Source of the DNA: Chara braunii
Taxonomy: Eukaryota; Streptophyta; Charophyceae; Charales; Characeae
Direction of reading: 5' to 3'
DNA length: 59,436 bases
Assembly: GCA_003427395.1 (NCBI GenBank)
Contig: BFEA01000078.1
Span: 2,076,655-2,136,090, forward strand
Shown in pieces: positions 22,613 through 33,700 of this stretch. The position numbers and the translations under genes are program-made. The stretch's first letter is position 1, and each line of letters begins with the position of its first letter. The notes beneath the pieces were generated by a model, which saw nothing but the letters and a program-made list of their open reading frames with translations, made no database searches and had not been told where the DNA came from.

Positions 22613-22759
22613 GTCGCAGTTGGCTGGGACGGCGGGAACGGATGACGTGGACATCGGGGCAGACGGTTTACGTGTCCCGTTCTGCTTCTCTCTCATTCGT
22701 TCCACGCGACCACCCCCACGATTCTTGTTTGGCTTGGTATTGAAGAAAAAGGGCCATTG

Positions 22760-24330
22760 ATCACAAGCTGAACATTGCAAACCACTCCCGCACGGTCGAG
22801 GCAAACACGAAATCGCCTATTCCCATTAGAACACTAAACCCCTTCGAAACACTTCCCTCACACGTTTGTTGTTCTCATCAAAGAGATTAGAGGTTGGTTA
22901 TCACAAAGGAGACGGATGGGCTCCGCGCGACCACTGTTGGTACTAAGTGTCGCGCGGTGGCCAAGGTGGGAAGGATGTCCGCCGTCCACGTTGCGTGCAG
23001 GGAGAGGTAAGGTATTCATAAACAGGAGGGGGTCGTCGTTCCGTGTTTGTGTTCTCGCTGCAACACTTGAGCCTCCCCCCCCCAAGAGACTATGGCGTCA
23101 ATCCCGGGAGAGTTGTTGTCGTCTCCATCCCGCGCACACAACGTGCACATGATCCACCAGAGAGGCCATGGATGTTGAGCGCGCGCTCCTGGCGCTGGTC
23201 GTGAGGGATGCGATATTGCATTCCGTACGACAAATGCCAGGACTGTGCGCGTAACATCCGCGGGCTCCAAAACGAAGAATGCACACGTTGTGTGCGCGCG
23301 ATGGAGAACACCTGCACCGCTCGCCGCAATGACGATGGCGTTTCTTCGGCGTGAGCGCCGCATGTTTCGTGACGACAACCTCGACACGAAAACATGGCCT
23401 CGTTCAATAACGAACAACCCGGCCGCCTCCGGGAAACGTCTCAGTCATCGGGGCAGGGGGGGTCGCCATTGTTACCGCAAGCTCGAAACCAACAATAGCC
23501 AAACAAAAAACGGCGCGTGGCGTGTGGTTGCCTGGCGAGATGGGAAGTTAGGATCCCAGCGAACTACAGCAATCATGCGCAGTGCTCTCGCGAAAGCAGC
23601 AATCTGTTGTCGTCGCGCGGCCGCAAGGAGAGCACGCGCAGGTACGAAAATAGCGCATGATTGTTGTAGTTCATCGGGATCCGAAGTTTCCATTTCGGCA
23701 GGCTTTCACACGCTACTCCACGTTTTTTGTTTGGCGGTTGTTGGTTTCGCGTTCGCAGTCACAATGCCATCCCGGGTTGCCCTGATGACTACGTTTTGCA
23801 GGACACAGTTTCCAGCTTTCGGGCGTGGGGTCGATAGTTCATAACGCCATGCCAGTTGTCAGCGTGCGACGAAGTTCGGATCCCGGCAGACTTGCAATCT
23901 GAAGCATGCGAAGTCGCGAGCTGCTCAGATGATTATTGTTGTTTCGACCGCGTCGCTGAAATAAGACGCTTATGGTTTGCATGGATCTTTTCAGAGTCCT
24001 GGTTGCATGACTGTTCTTTTGGTGGCGTTGCCGCAAAAACACAGTCCTGCCAACGGGACCCCAGCAAAAACAAAGTGTTTAATGCTCCCGGTCGAACGTG
24101 GCAACCGATCTGAAGTTCGGATCCGGGCGGACTTCGTGGTTGGCACCCGTTCGTGGTCCCATGAGCCTGGCTGTGGAACCTGCCATTGCCTGTGTGCGAG
24201 CTCGCCTTGTCTGCGGTACTAATCGGGGGTCCACCAGCCGCGGTCTTTTTTTTCTGTGCTTGCAGTCATTGTCATCAAGGATGGCAACATTTGCGACTGG
24301 ATCGCCGCAAGTGCTCGCTTTGTCGATGAG
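22760..24330. other. Spacer with sparse palindromes and no supported gene
   Basis: GAAGTTCGGATCC-type palindromes occur near 23545, 23667, 23872 and 24112. GTTGTGTGCGCG and its complement near 23140 and 23290 form a dispersed inverted pair around the segment at 23100-23330. Open frames of 130-200 codons at 23245-23844 and 23417-23016 overlap in opposite directions and show no recognised motif. Confidence 0.5.
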
Positions 24331-25555
24331 GAGAATCGGTGTCCATGGGGGTCTATTGGGGGCTGTGCTGCGCCAATTTCCGACGTGGTGCACCTGCGAC
24401 GACCATTTCTGTTGTGCGTGCTCTGTTGGAACAAACACTTGTGAGCAGCAGCAGGGCCTCCCTGACCATGCAGCCAAGCCTAGCGTTCCTTCTGTGCCAT
24501 TCCACACCGGTCATCCAAATATCCGTCGTCCCCCGCGCAAACCGGTTCCTAGCCAGTCCAGCAAGCGCCAAGTTCGGATCCGGGCGGACTTTGAGGTCCC
24601 ACGTAAATTTAACCGTTGTTTCCGACGGCCACGACTGTCGAGTGTGTTCTGATTATCAGAGGCCTCCGGGCACGCAAAAGTGCTCGCATGAGGCCTGAAG
24701 CTTCAAGTGCGAGTTGATTGCGCGAGGACTGTGGGTGCGAAAAATTCTTCACCTTCTGAGATGCCCTTTGAGGGGTTTGTGGGGGTTGCTGACGGTGATA
24801 GCGGCCGTATCCCTTGTCGGTGCCGTCGATCTTTGTTGCCCCTAGAGGGTTTTGACCGTCCTGGTGCGCGGATGCTTCTCGCAGACATGCTCGTGTTTCT
24901 GCGTGGTTTCCGGTTCGTGCTTTTGCACGTCGACGTTACCGGCGCGAGAATTGGGGGTCGCCTTGTCAACTGGCCAAATTGGGGTTTGGAAGGGTTGTAG
25001 GGGGGGTCTTTCATCAATTTCTACATTTTTCTTGTCTGCGCGGTTTGCGATGTCCGAGCTCGATGAACTCTTGTACTAGGGGTCAGTTTGGGGTCGTGCT
25101 GCGCCCGATTTTGTGGTGGTGCATCCACCGCTGCCTTTTGCTCTGCGCGTGCTAACATACAACGACAACTTGAGAGCGGCAGAGCCTTCCTTCTGTGTGG
25201 CCAAGCATAACGTTCCTTGTCTGCACCCACTAGCGCTGCGTTCCACCGACACCGGCCGCGCAAAAACAGGTTCCTTGCTACTCCAGCACCGGCCAAATTC
25301 GGATCCCAGAGGACTTCGAGGCTCCGCATGAATCTGACCGTTGTTTTCAACGGGTTGGACTTCTCCGTCCGTCTTCAATGCCGGTGGCCTGGTAGTGCGC
25401 GAAATTGCTCGCCTTGTGAGTTGCCCTGAAAGGGGTTTATTGGGGTTGATGACGGTGTTGCTGGCCGGGTCCATTTCCGGTGTGTCGTGCATCTTCGTTC
25501 ATCGACGCCCCAAAATGAGGTGCACCCGAGCATCGCCTGCTTCTGTGCACCCCAA
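24330..25555 (+). repeat. Left inverted flank of the nested unit
   Basis: Two tandem sub-units, about 24330-24790 and 25080-25470. Each runs through GGGGTC(T/A)(A/G)TT(T/G)GGGG, TGTGCTGCG-like sequence, CGTTCCTT(C/G)T, a GGTTCCT(A/T)GC step, a GGATCC-type palindrome (24570, 25295), TTTAACCGTTGTTT-like or CTGACCGTTG, and TGCCCT(T/G)(A)GAGGGGTTT. The innermost part (25480-25555) matches the complement of 29480-29560 at CATCGCCTGCTTCTGTGCA. Confidence 0.75.
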
Positions 25556-25575
25556 CTCTATCGGGAAGACGTGCA

Positions 25576-28520
25576 CTAATCGCTCTTGTCCCCTCCATCT
25601 ACACTCCCTTCACTGGATGGACCTTCACCAGATGGATTCAAATCGAGAAGTGTAGCTTCAGCATTCAGTCGAACACTGGAAGGAATGACAAGTCCAGTTG
25701 TGAATGGTGTTGTACCACGGACCGGTCTCACCCAACCAAAAGCGATCGAGTCAGCATCCTGCCATTGTGTCTGGTCAGTCATTTTCCATCATTTTTCCCA
25801 TGCGTTCTCATACAATTGTTCGAGCGACTTTGCTCTTCCAGTCGGCACCCAATATTCCACTAGCACTTGATTATAATTTTGCGAATTACAATGAACAACC
25901 ACCCGAGAAAGAGCTTTGCCCACCCAGATTGGCACACCGCTGGACAGATGATCGTCGGAGGGGCGAAGGATAAGAAAAGTACCGACGTCGACATGCACGA
26001 GGGGGTCGAAACTAGTCCTCGGGCGATTTTTTCTTCGTCCAACAAACAACGGTTCGATGTCATCGTCGATGTTGACACTGTGAGGAGAAGGTTGTTGATC
26101 GATTTCGAGCAGCCGTGGTCGTGGCCAAAAACTTCCCTGGGGTTGCGAGGACAACCCGTTCGCGATGATCTCATCGCCATGTTTGATAACCTCCTCCCAA
26201 TAACACAAAGCTCTTTCTCTCCTACTCACCTCATGGTCATTGCAAGTGCACCACGTCGACCGCCTACTTTCCAGCAACTCACGGAATCGAACAACACCAT
26301 TTTTGCCATTCAAATAGTCATTTCGAGGAAGGGGTTGCACAAGCGGCGGGTCAAACGGCCATGAAGGACCAGCATACCTTTCATCGGGGTTTTGATTGAA
26401 CAAAAAAATCGGACCTTCCTCGGACAACCATTCTTCGTCATCGCAAAACTCCTTGTACAACATACCCGGAGTATCTCCAACCATCAAAAATTTAAGCAAG
26501 TACGGTTTTGAAATACCGGTAATGTCTGACGCAACACACGGGTCCGCTATACTAATCCAATCTTCCATTGTATCGAGGAAAATACATTTGGGAGGCTTTT
26601 TGTGGGATTGCTCTATGAGCTCGAAGAACTCGTCCATAGTATAAGCGTCTACGTCTTTCAATTTCTTTGAGAAAACGCTGAAAGTAGCGTCAATGCCTGT
26701 ATGGGTGTGTCCCACCAGCATGAGACCTATTTCTACCTCTTCAAAAACTTTGAACTTAACCAACAGTGCAGCCACGGCACATATGTACTTGTTTTTGTTT
26801 TCCCGCCAACAATTATCTGCTTGAATGCGCAAAAACTGTGGCAGTGGCGTCCCGCTCCCTTGAATTTCGACAAGGGTTCTCATAACACAAGTAGCGACCG
26901 TGTTGGAATCGTGTTTGAAATACGGAAACCACGTGTACACATATATACTAGGGTCTCTGCCGTGTGCAATGATGCCTGTCAGATTAGTCTTCATCATCAT
27001 CTCGTGCCTAAGTGCTTTTGAGTAGTTCGCTTGACCAATATGGGGGATAATTGTTTTCTTCTGATCCATGCCGTCAATGATAAGACACAAATGCTCGTTC
27101 GGACGAACTATGGAATCAGTTTTCGCTCGACTGTAGTCCAATCTGTGTTCAACTTGCCTCCTTTGGTGTGCTCCATATCCTCTCGAGCACGTTCTCGATC
27201 TCGAGGAAGAGCAACATATTGTATACGTTCCTTCAGTTCATGACAGACGGCGCACTTCGTGAACGTGTTAGATTGCGCGAGGGAAACGTGGAAAAAGTGT
27301 TTCCGCCATCACTTATAAAAGTTGGACTCATACACGACATCGAGGCTAGTGGCCAGAAAGTCGGATTTGATGGACTCATAAATTGATCTCTTCGTAAAAG
27401 CAGCCGGGAGTCGAAGCTTCGGTCTGGAAACCCCATCTTGGTTTGCCACCTCATTCGGCATGCTATCCGCATGACACTCGATAAACGTTCTCATGCTGGC
27501 AAGCATGGCGACCGTTTTATTGGTTGGCCTATATTTTTCCGTCAGGCCATGCTTGGAACGCACGTACCCATTGTCGAAACACTTTTTGTAGCTGTAAAAT
27601 ATATTACGTGAGACACCGAGTACATTGCAGTACGCCCTGATGCACATTGAACGTTCCAACTCCACAGGGCGGACACGTTTCTGTCCACTCTCATTTACTG
27701 TGAAATCCTTAATACTTTTCATCCACCACTCAGCTCGCTCTCCCGGACTCTTACTGTACAGTCCTTGTCTAACCTTTCGCACTTCCTCAGGCGATACGTC
27801 GTAACAACATCGAGCCTTGCAACATGCCATGCCGCGCACCATGAGCAGTTTTTTTTCAGACAGCATGTTTCTCGCTCTTTTATACTGTTCTTTCCTCCTA
27901 GCGTTCCTATTAGCCATGCTATACCTCCGTCTTTCGCCTGGCAGAGGTGCGGGCAAAATCTGCAGTATCGCCCATCTCTCTGCATCACCCCTGCCAGACG
28001 ATTCCGACCCAGACAGGCTCTGACTTGGAATCGCATCATCACTTCGCATATGCGTTGGACTCGCCCGTGCTTTGGAAAGCTCCTCCGAAGAATAGTCGGT
28101 GGCAACCAACTTCGTAGTACTAGAGGTAGCGCGAAGCAAAGGTCCAATCGAATAGGACCGTTGTCCAAACGAGTAATTAGTGGCCACCAACCGCTCACTC
28201 GCGTCATCAGATGATGCATAAAAAACACCCATTGGCACGCAGCTGCTGTGCGCTGAAGCTGTGGGGTGCACCTCGTCAGGAATGTGGAACTCTATCCGGG
28301 AGGTAGACGGTTCTTCGGCCGCGGACGTTGTTGCCAATTCTGTAGGCAGTTGGATGCACTCTCCAAAGCTCTCACGAAAAGCGAGATTTCGTTTTCTGGG
28401 GAAATCGACAGCTGACTGTTGGAATGGCGAACTGTCCGAAAAGGTCGTCGGGGCCAACTCCAGGTGTTGTAGCTGGCAATGCAAGTCAACGGCTTGTTTA
28501 GTTTCCATAGCCCGGTTCAT
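25576..28520 (-). pseudogene. DUF7869-like, DDD-transposase-like protein, copy A
   Basis: Coding blocks: 28520-27309; a bridging frame at 27308-27150; 27141-25789; 25782-25576. The order of motifs is: a Ser/Thr-rich N-terminus with repeated LVAT(N/D)YS segments; a basic PLPGERRRY..KRARN stretch; a helix-turn-helix-like LGVSRNIFYSYKKC; a CxxC (FTKCAVC); LCLIIDGMDQKKT; LRIQADNCWRENKNKY; VGHTHTGIDATFS; then a PGMLYKEF and WVGKA...EYWVPTGRAK C-terminal domain. The three Asp are spaced D-85-D-41-D, fitting an RNase H-fold DDE/D transposase. I recall these QADN.ENKN and GHTH..ID blocks from the family called DUF7869. Lesions: TGA 27309-27311, a frameshift near 27150, and TGA 25789-25791 where copy B has Arg. 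It sits inside inverted repeats. Confidence 0.72.
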
Positions 28521-29195
28521 GCGGCCGTTCGCCGAGCCTTCTTCGGCGCCGTCATGCGATTCCCGTCAGCGCAATGGATTATTCTCTCTTGTGCGGGTTG
28601 AATGGGTCATTCTAATTCGTGTTCAAACCCTGCAAAACAGCGGAGCAAACTGTAAGCACGGTCAGATTTACGCGTTGAGGGCACAAAGTTCGTCGGGATC
28701 CGAATTTGGCGGGTGCAGGAGTAGCAAGGAACCTGTTTTCGCGCGGCTTGAGTCAGTGGAAGGTAGCGCCAGTGGGTGCACACAAGGAATGCTATGTTTG
28801 GAAGAACAGAAGGAAGGCTCTGTTGCCGGTGAACGATAGCACACGCAGAACAAAGGGTAGTGGTGGATGCACCACCACACAATTCGGCGCAGCGCGACCC
28901 CAAACTGACCCCTATAAACACCGATTCTCACCATCGTCTAAGTGAGCTCGTGTGGTGTTCAATTTCGCTGGCACTAGTGCAATAACAATCGAACACGGAC
29001 ATCTCCACTGCGCAGACAAAAAAAATGTAGAAAAGGATAAAAGATCCCCCCTTAAGCCCTTTTAAACATTGATTCGGCCAGTCAAGAAGGCGACCCCCGA
29101 TTCGCGCGCCGGGAACGTCGACGTGCGACAGCGCGAACCGGACAACACGCGGAAACACAAGCATGTCTGCGTCAAGACTCCGTGCGAAAAATTGC

Positions 29196-29325
29196 TCGCC
29201 TTCTAAAATGCCCTTGAAGGGGTTTATGGGGGTTGCCGAAGGTGACAACGGTCGTGTCCCTTATATTCGGCAACCCCCATGAACCCCTTCAAGGGCATTT
29301 CAGAGGGCGAGCAATTTCTCGCACC
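29196..29325. repeat. Long stem-loop, first copy
   Basis: Arms of about 50 bp: ATTGCTCGCCTTCTAAAATG continuing through CCCTTGAAGGGGTTTATGGG, and its complement ending AGAGGGCGAGCAAT. A ~25-nt centre contains CGTGTCCCTTAT. The arms include an inner CCCTTGAAGGGG palindrome. It is likely to form a cruciform or a strong RNA hairpin if transcribed. Confidence 0.85.
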
Positions 29326-30192
29326 TGCAGTCCTCTCGCAATCAACTCACACTCGAAGCTCCAGGCGCCATGCGAAGGACCGATAGATTTGCGCCGATCT
29401 TCAAAGTCTGCTAGGATCCGAACTTGGCGGATTTGCTTGCAGCGAGTAACAGGTTTTCGCGGGGCTGCAGGTATTGGAACGGGTAGATGGCGTTTGCACA
29501 GAAGCAGGCGATGCTCGGCCTGACCGCATTTCGGGGCGACGATGAACGAAGATCCACGGCACACCGAAAATGGACCCGGCTAGTGACACCGTCGTCAACC
29601 CCAATAAACCCCTTTCAGGGCAACTCACAAGGCAAGCACTTTTCCGCACTACCAGGCCGCCGGCATTGAAGACAGACTGGGCAGTCCAAACTGTTGAAAA
29701 TAACGGTCAGATTTACGGGGAGCCTCTAAGTTCGCTGGGATCCAAATTTGGCGGGTGCAGGAGTAGCAAGGAACCTGTTTTCGCGCGGCTTGTATCAGTG
29801 GAAGGTAGCGCCAGTGGGTGTACACAAGGAACGCTATGTTTGGGCGAACAAAGGAAGGCTCTGTTCTCGGTGAACGATAGCACACGCAGAACAAAGGGTA
29901 GTGGTGGATGCACTACCACACAATTCGGCGCAGCGCGACCCCAAACTGACCCCCATAAACTCGACCATCCCCACTGCGACCCCAAACTGCGCTAATGTAC
30001 TAGCGCAAGAGCTTATCGAACTCGAACATCCCCACCGCGTAGACAAGAAAAATGTAGAAAAGGATGAAAGATCCCCCCTTCAACCCTTCCAAACATTGAT
30101 TCGGCCAGTCGAGAAGGCGACCCCCGATTCTGCGACAAGACACCGCACACCATGACGACCAAAAACCTTGGAGGGCAACAAAGATCGTGGGC

Positions 30193-30330
30193 GTGAAAAA
30201 TTGCTCGCCTTCATAAATGCCCTTAAAGGGGTTAATGTGGGTTGCCGACGGTGACAACGGCCGTGTCCCTTATTTTCGGCAACCCCCGTGAACCCCTTGA
30301 AGGGCATTTCAGAGGGCGAGCAATTTCTCT
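30193..30330. repeat. Long stem-loop, second copy
   Basis: A diverged repeat of the stem-loop at 29196-29325, with the same AATTGCTCGCCTTC start, the same CGTGTCCCTTAT centre and the same GAGGGCGAGCAATTTCTC end. Changes within the arms are partly one-sided (for example GTTAATGTGGG against GTTCACGGGGG), so pairing is weaker than in the first copy. Confidence 0.85.
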
Positions 30331-30451
30331 TACCCACAGTCCTCTCGCAATCAACTCTCACTCGAACCTCCAGGTGCCACGCAAAGGACGGATAGATTCA
30401 CGTCGATCCTCAAAGTCTGCCAGGATCCGAACTTGGTGGATTCGCCTGCAT

Positions 30452-30482
30452 TTGTAACGGGTGCGGTTCGATTAGTCTTTCG
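30452..30482 (-). other. 28S rRNA-like fragment
   Basis: The complement reads TATAGGGGCGAAAGACTAAT then CGAACC, a highly conserved large-subunit rRNA segment. The neighbouring bases are not rRNA in the normal order. The same segment, in opposite orientation, occurs at 32865. It is a fragment, not a functional rRNA gene. Confidence 0.6.
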
Positions 30483-30927
30483 CCCCTATAGTCCACCAGA
30501 CTGTGTGCCTCCCGTCTGCGACGCTGCTCCGCCGCTCGGCCCGCTGCTGCGCCGCGCTGCATTAGCGCCCGTCGGACTGAGGTCCGACGTTACCACCTCC
30601 CCTTTTCCTTCACCTAATCCAGGTTCATTCTGTTCTCCTGTTCGCTATCTGGCCCTCGGGCTGCTGCATAACGCAGCACCACCGACTCCGCCGTCCAGGC
30701 TCTCCCTGCCAAGCTCTCTCTTCGCCCCGGTTGCCGGTTTCTTCAGCTTATGGTCTGCGGGCGGCCCGTTACAACCCTTTCTTACCCCGCTCCGCTCCTG
30801 CGGTGTCCACCACCACCTCGGACCCCCAACGAGCAAACTCCCGTTCAGTCAGTTGGCTGTGGACCCGTGGCCCGCTGTAAGGCCTATACGTGGGCCTTAG
30901 TGAGGCGGGCCTCGTACGACCTTCGGC

Positions 30928-30962
30928 GGTAATTCCAATGAGAACTTTGAAGACCGCAGTGG
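30928..30962 (+). other. 28S rRNA-like fragment from another part of the molecule
   Basis: AATGAGAACTTTGAAGACCG followed by an AGTGGGA-like continuation matches the conserved large-subunit segment that normally continues into GGAAAGGTTCC. Here it instead continues into unrelated GC-rich sequence. Surrounding GC-rich sequence (30480-31620) shows no gene and may hold more scrambled rDNA that I cannot place. Confidence 0.5.
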
Positions 30963-31867
30963 GAGAAAAAGCCCGCGGAAAAACCGCGTGCGGACGGACG
31001 GTGCTCCTCAGCCCACGCACCAAAATAAAAATAGGAAACAGGAATGCTGCCGGCACCCGGAGCGCGCGAGAACCCGCAGGCCAGCCTTAAAAGGCGCGCA
31101 CGCAAGGTCCTTGGCCTCCGTGACGACCATTAGATCCGGCGTCCCGTCCAAACCAATGTCCCGACGGGGTAGGAAAAATACGACACTAGAATAAAACTAT
31201 TTTAGAAAACGCCACCACCAATCGGACGTCGCCACTAACAAAACCGAGGAGGATAGCCCCACGGCCCTCAACCCCATCGGCCTTCTCCCCGACGATCTCC
31301 TATCGAGGCGTCGACGTTAGCCGGCCTCGATCCCCGAACCTCCGTAGCAGCAGTCCGATGTTGTAACCTATAGGGCTAAGCCCAAGCCTGAGACCAATAT
31401 CCGCGGAGCGCCATATAAGCAGTGCGGTGTGACGCTATGGGCCGACAACCGGCTGCACGGTTCCTAGTGCCCGCGCCGGTTTGCTTATACCATGCCATAA
31501 TTGCCCCGCGCGCCATCCTACGACACCCCGCTTACCGCACGAAGCCGCGTTGTCGTTGCCAACACCGTTGTCGGGGCCGCTCTCCGCACGCGCGCTCGAC
31601 TCGGTCAAGTGTACCAATCAAAAGTAGACATCCTTAATTCATGCTTAATCAAAAATAAATAAAATAATAAATAATAAAATAATATCACCAAGCAAAACGA
31701 CTGAGGTCCGGGCCGACTTTACGATCAACAACACAAAAGAATCACGCGCGCCTTAAGCCTGCGCGCCCACGCACTCGCTATTGCTGTCAACCACCCAGCC
31801 AAAGCAATTACTGACGCAGCCACGCTTAGCGCGGTACACTTAAACTCTAGACCAAAACTATTTTCTG

Positions 31868-32662
31868 TCACTTGCAAAAACCAGGGCGGATACCCTTGTA
31901 AGGGTATTCGCACCGACAATGCCACTTATGAACCTCGTCAATTCGACTGACAATCTGCAAATCGGATTGTCCGTTCTCGTACGGAAGGCGCAAATTCCCC
32001 ATGTTGGGACCATAGATTCTAAGGTTGTTGCAAGAAACCAGCACTACAGCATCTACAAAAGTCCGCTTTCGGTTTGAACATGCCACACACAACACTCTGG
32101 AGAAGCCGGAACCGGTCACAGACAATCGTATGCAACAATATGACACATTTTTTGGCTGTATTCCGGCACCGCGCAACGGATATACTTCCAAAAACGGATT
32201 GTAGGATGCACAGTCCAACAACTCTTCTTTCAAGTCTGCAGGCCACACCCGAGGTGACCTCGTGACGTTGTTCAGGCGAAGGTAAAACCGGTTATTTTCT
32301 TGTTGCCTGAGCGTGGCGCGTAGGGACGGAAGTTGCCTGACACCAATGGCATAATGAGGTACTTTGATCAAACTTCCCCACTCCATCGCGGAAGCAAATT
32401 TGTACTCCTTATGCCATGGACATTTCCTTGCCAAGATGGCTCTATCTCATTTTGCCTCGGACCACGCATTGATAGGCTTGTCAAAGAAGGGAATAACGGT
32501 CATCCACGGGTCATTTGTGAACTCTGTTGTCATCGACTCGACAATTTCGGCATCGCCTCTCGAACCACGGAATCCGCATGCACAAGGGTGAATGGGGCAT
32601 GCACAACCATGCCGATGGTCCATGACTCCTGTCGCACTCCCTACACAAGACATGAAATGCAA
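31868..32662 (-). pseudogene. Cysteine-rich conserved protein F, copy II
   Basis: Paralog of the gene at 16094-16850. The reverse frame is continuous over 265 codons except for one TGA at 32447-32449. Its blocks are CACPIHPCACGFRG, TNDPWMTVIPFFDKPINAW, RKCPWHKEYKFASAMEWGSL, then NVSYCCIRLSVTGSGFSRVL followed by CVACSNRKRTFVDAVVLVS. The end, WHCRCEYPYKGIRPGF, has a Cys-Pro-Tyr pattern loosely like the CDCPYC end of gene D. The stop lies where copy I has GEGNW, so a Trp-to-stop change is plausible. Function unknown; paired Cys suggest metal binding. It is bracketed by the two inverted 28S-like fragments. Confidence 0.6.
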
Positions 32663-32825
32663 ACATAAATGAAAGTGAAATATCGAACTAGTACAAAAAT
32701 CGCTTTAATGCTGAACTTAACTTCGAAAATTGTTAAACCGTCAACAACCATCTAAAAATATTAAACCGTAGACCATGGACAAGATTCGCTACGCAAAATC
32801 ATCGAAAAAATAATATGCTCTTTTC

Positions 32826-32925
32826 CCGCAGGATAGCTGGAGCTGTTGAACGTCGGACTTGGGTATAGGGGCGAAAGACTAATCGAACCGGCTAGTAGCC
32901 GGATCTTCCCGAAGTCCTCCTTCGG
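32826..32925 (+). other. Rearranged 28S rRNA-like fragments
   Basis: GCAGGATAGCTGGAGCT lies directly before GTCGGACTTGGGTATAGGGG..CTAATCGAACC and CTAGTAGC. In a normal 28S gene the AGGATAGC segment comes after the CTAGTAGC segment, not before it. The order is therefore swapped here. This points to scrambled rDNA pieces rather than an intact gene, possibly target-site remnants of an rDNA-specific retroelement or a 28S-derived repeat. Confidence 0.55.
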
Positions 32926-33239
32926 GTTGGCCAGGTAGCGCTGCGTTGCAGCGAACGAGGCAGAGACGACAGCGGATGCAGTGTGTAGAAGCGGGGCAGA
33001 CCACTGCGGGGTGACTGTCGGGTGGGGGCTAAGGCAGGCAAAAGAGCAAAGGCGGAATGGCAAACATGTGTAGAACGAACCCGGACGGGGGGCACGTCGG
33101 GGTACATTCGGAGATCGAATAGCGGAGCGATGAGGGAGATAGGAGATGGAGGGCAGAAGATCGCGAAGCTCGCGCGATCCTAGAAGGAATGAGGAGGGGG
33201 AAGGGTCGCCTCGGGGGTTTTCGGCCATAGCAAGTGTAG

Positions 33240-33700
33240 TGGCGGGGTCAATTCTTACGTTAGATTAGTAGAATAAGAGTAAAAAAGGAAGGTTCGTGCG
33301 CCGGTGGCTATGGCAGGGTGTTGGAAAGAGAACAAGGGAGAGCGTATCTCGCTCGATTCCTTGCGGAATCAAGCGAGGAAAGGCACGACATAGGGGTTTT
33401 AGGTAGTTGCGAATTGGGATATGGGGTCAGTTTTAGGGGGGAGTTAGTAGGATGGGAGGTTAGTAGAAAAGTGAGTGCGCCGGGAGTGTCGAGGAGGAAA
33501 ACTCGACGAGAATAGAAAGTCTATATCTTGCTCGAATCTCGATGGATTTGAGCGAGACAAAAGGCTACGGGGAGTTTTTTTTGGCGTAAAGAACCGATTG
33601 GCGAAGTCGGATTTGGAGAAAGGTTAGTAAGAAGAGAGATTAGTAAGAGAATGCTTGCGCTGCGTATGACGGGGAAAGGCTGAAAAGAAAACTGAGTGAA
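33240..33700 (+). repeat. Two ~190-bp repeats with hairpins whose stems differ
   Basis: Unit 1 has the hairpin CTCGCTCGATTCC-TTGC-GGAATCAAGCGAG (33350-33378). Unit 2 has CTTGCTCGAATCT-CGATG-GATTTGAGCGAG (33532-33562). Both are followed by a GAGTTAGTAGG/AGGTTAGTAAG segment and a GTGCGC/TTGCGC block. Sequence changes in the arms mostly keep pairing through G-U wobble. No gene is seen. Confidence 0.6.

Larger units (their letters stand above)
24330..30445. mobile_element. Nested ~6-kb unit with a central DUF7869-like gene and inverted flanks
   Basis: The blocks on each side of the central gene are inverted copies. On the left are TGCCCTTTGAGGGGTTTGTG, GGGGTCGCCTTGTCAACTGG, TTTCTACATTTTTCTTGTCT and GGGGTCAGTTTGGGGTCG. 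The right side carries their complements at 28880-29250, and again at 29930-30260. Each flank also holds two tandem sub-units ending in a GGATCC palindrome. A gene for a DDD-type protein framed by inverted repeats is the layout of an autonomous DNA transposon, so this may be an element inserted into, or mobilised by, the larger one. Target-site duplications were not identified. Confidence 0.65.
28600..30445 (-). repeat. Right inverted flank of the nested unit
   Basis: Inverted relative to 24330-25555 and more complex. A ~270-bp segment with AGGAGTAGCAAGGAACCTGT, GAAGGTAGCGCCAGTGGGTG and ACAAAGGGTAGTGGTGGATG occurs twice in direct orientation (about 28687-28950 and 29726-29985). Each is followed by GTAGAAAAGGAT(A/G)AAAGATC and a long stem-loop. 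GGATCC palindromes end the sub-units near 28690, 29410, 29730 and 30415. Short frames on it are repeat shadows. Confidence 0.75.

Noticed and set aside
30452-32925. A functional rRNA gene
   Set aside because: Only short conserved cores match, on both strands and in the wrong order.
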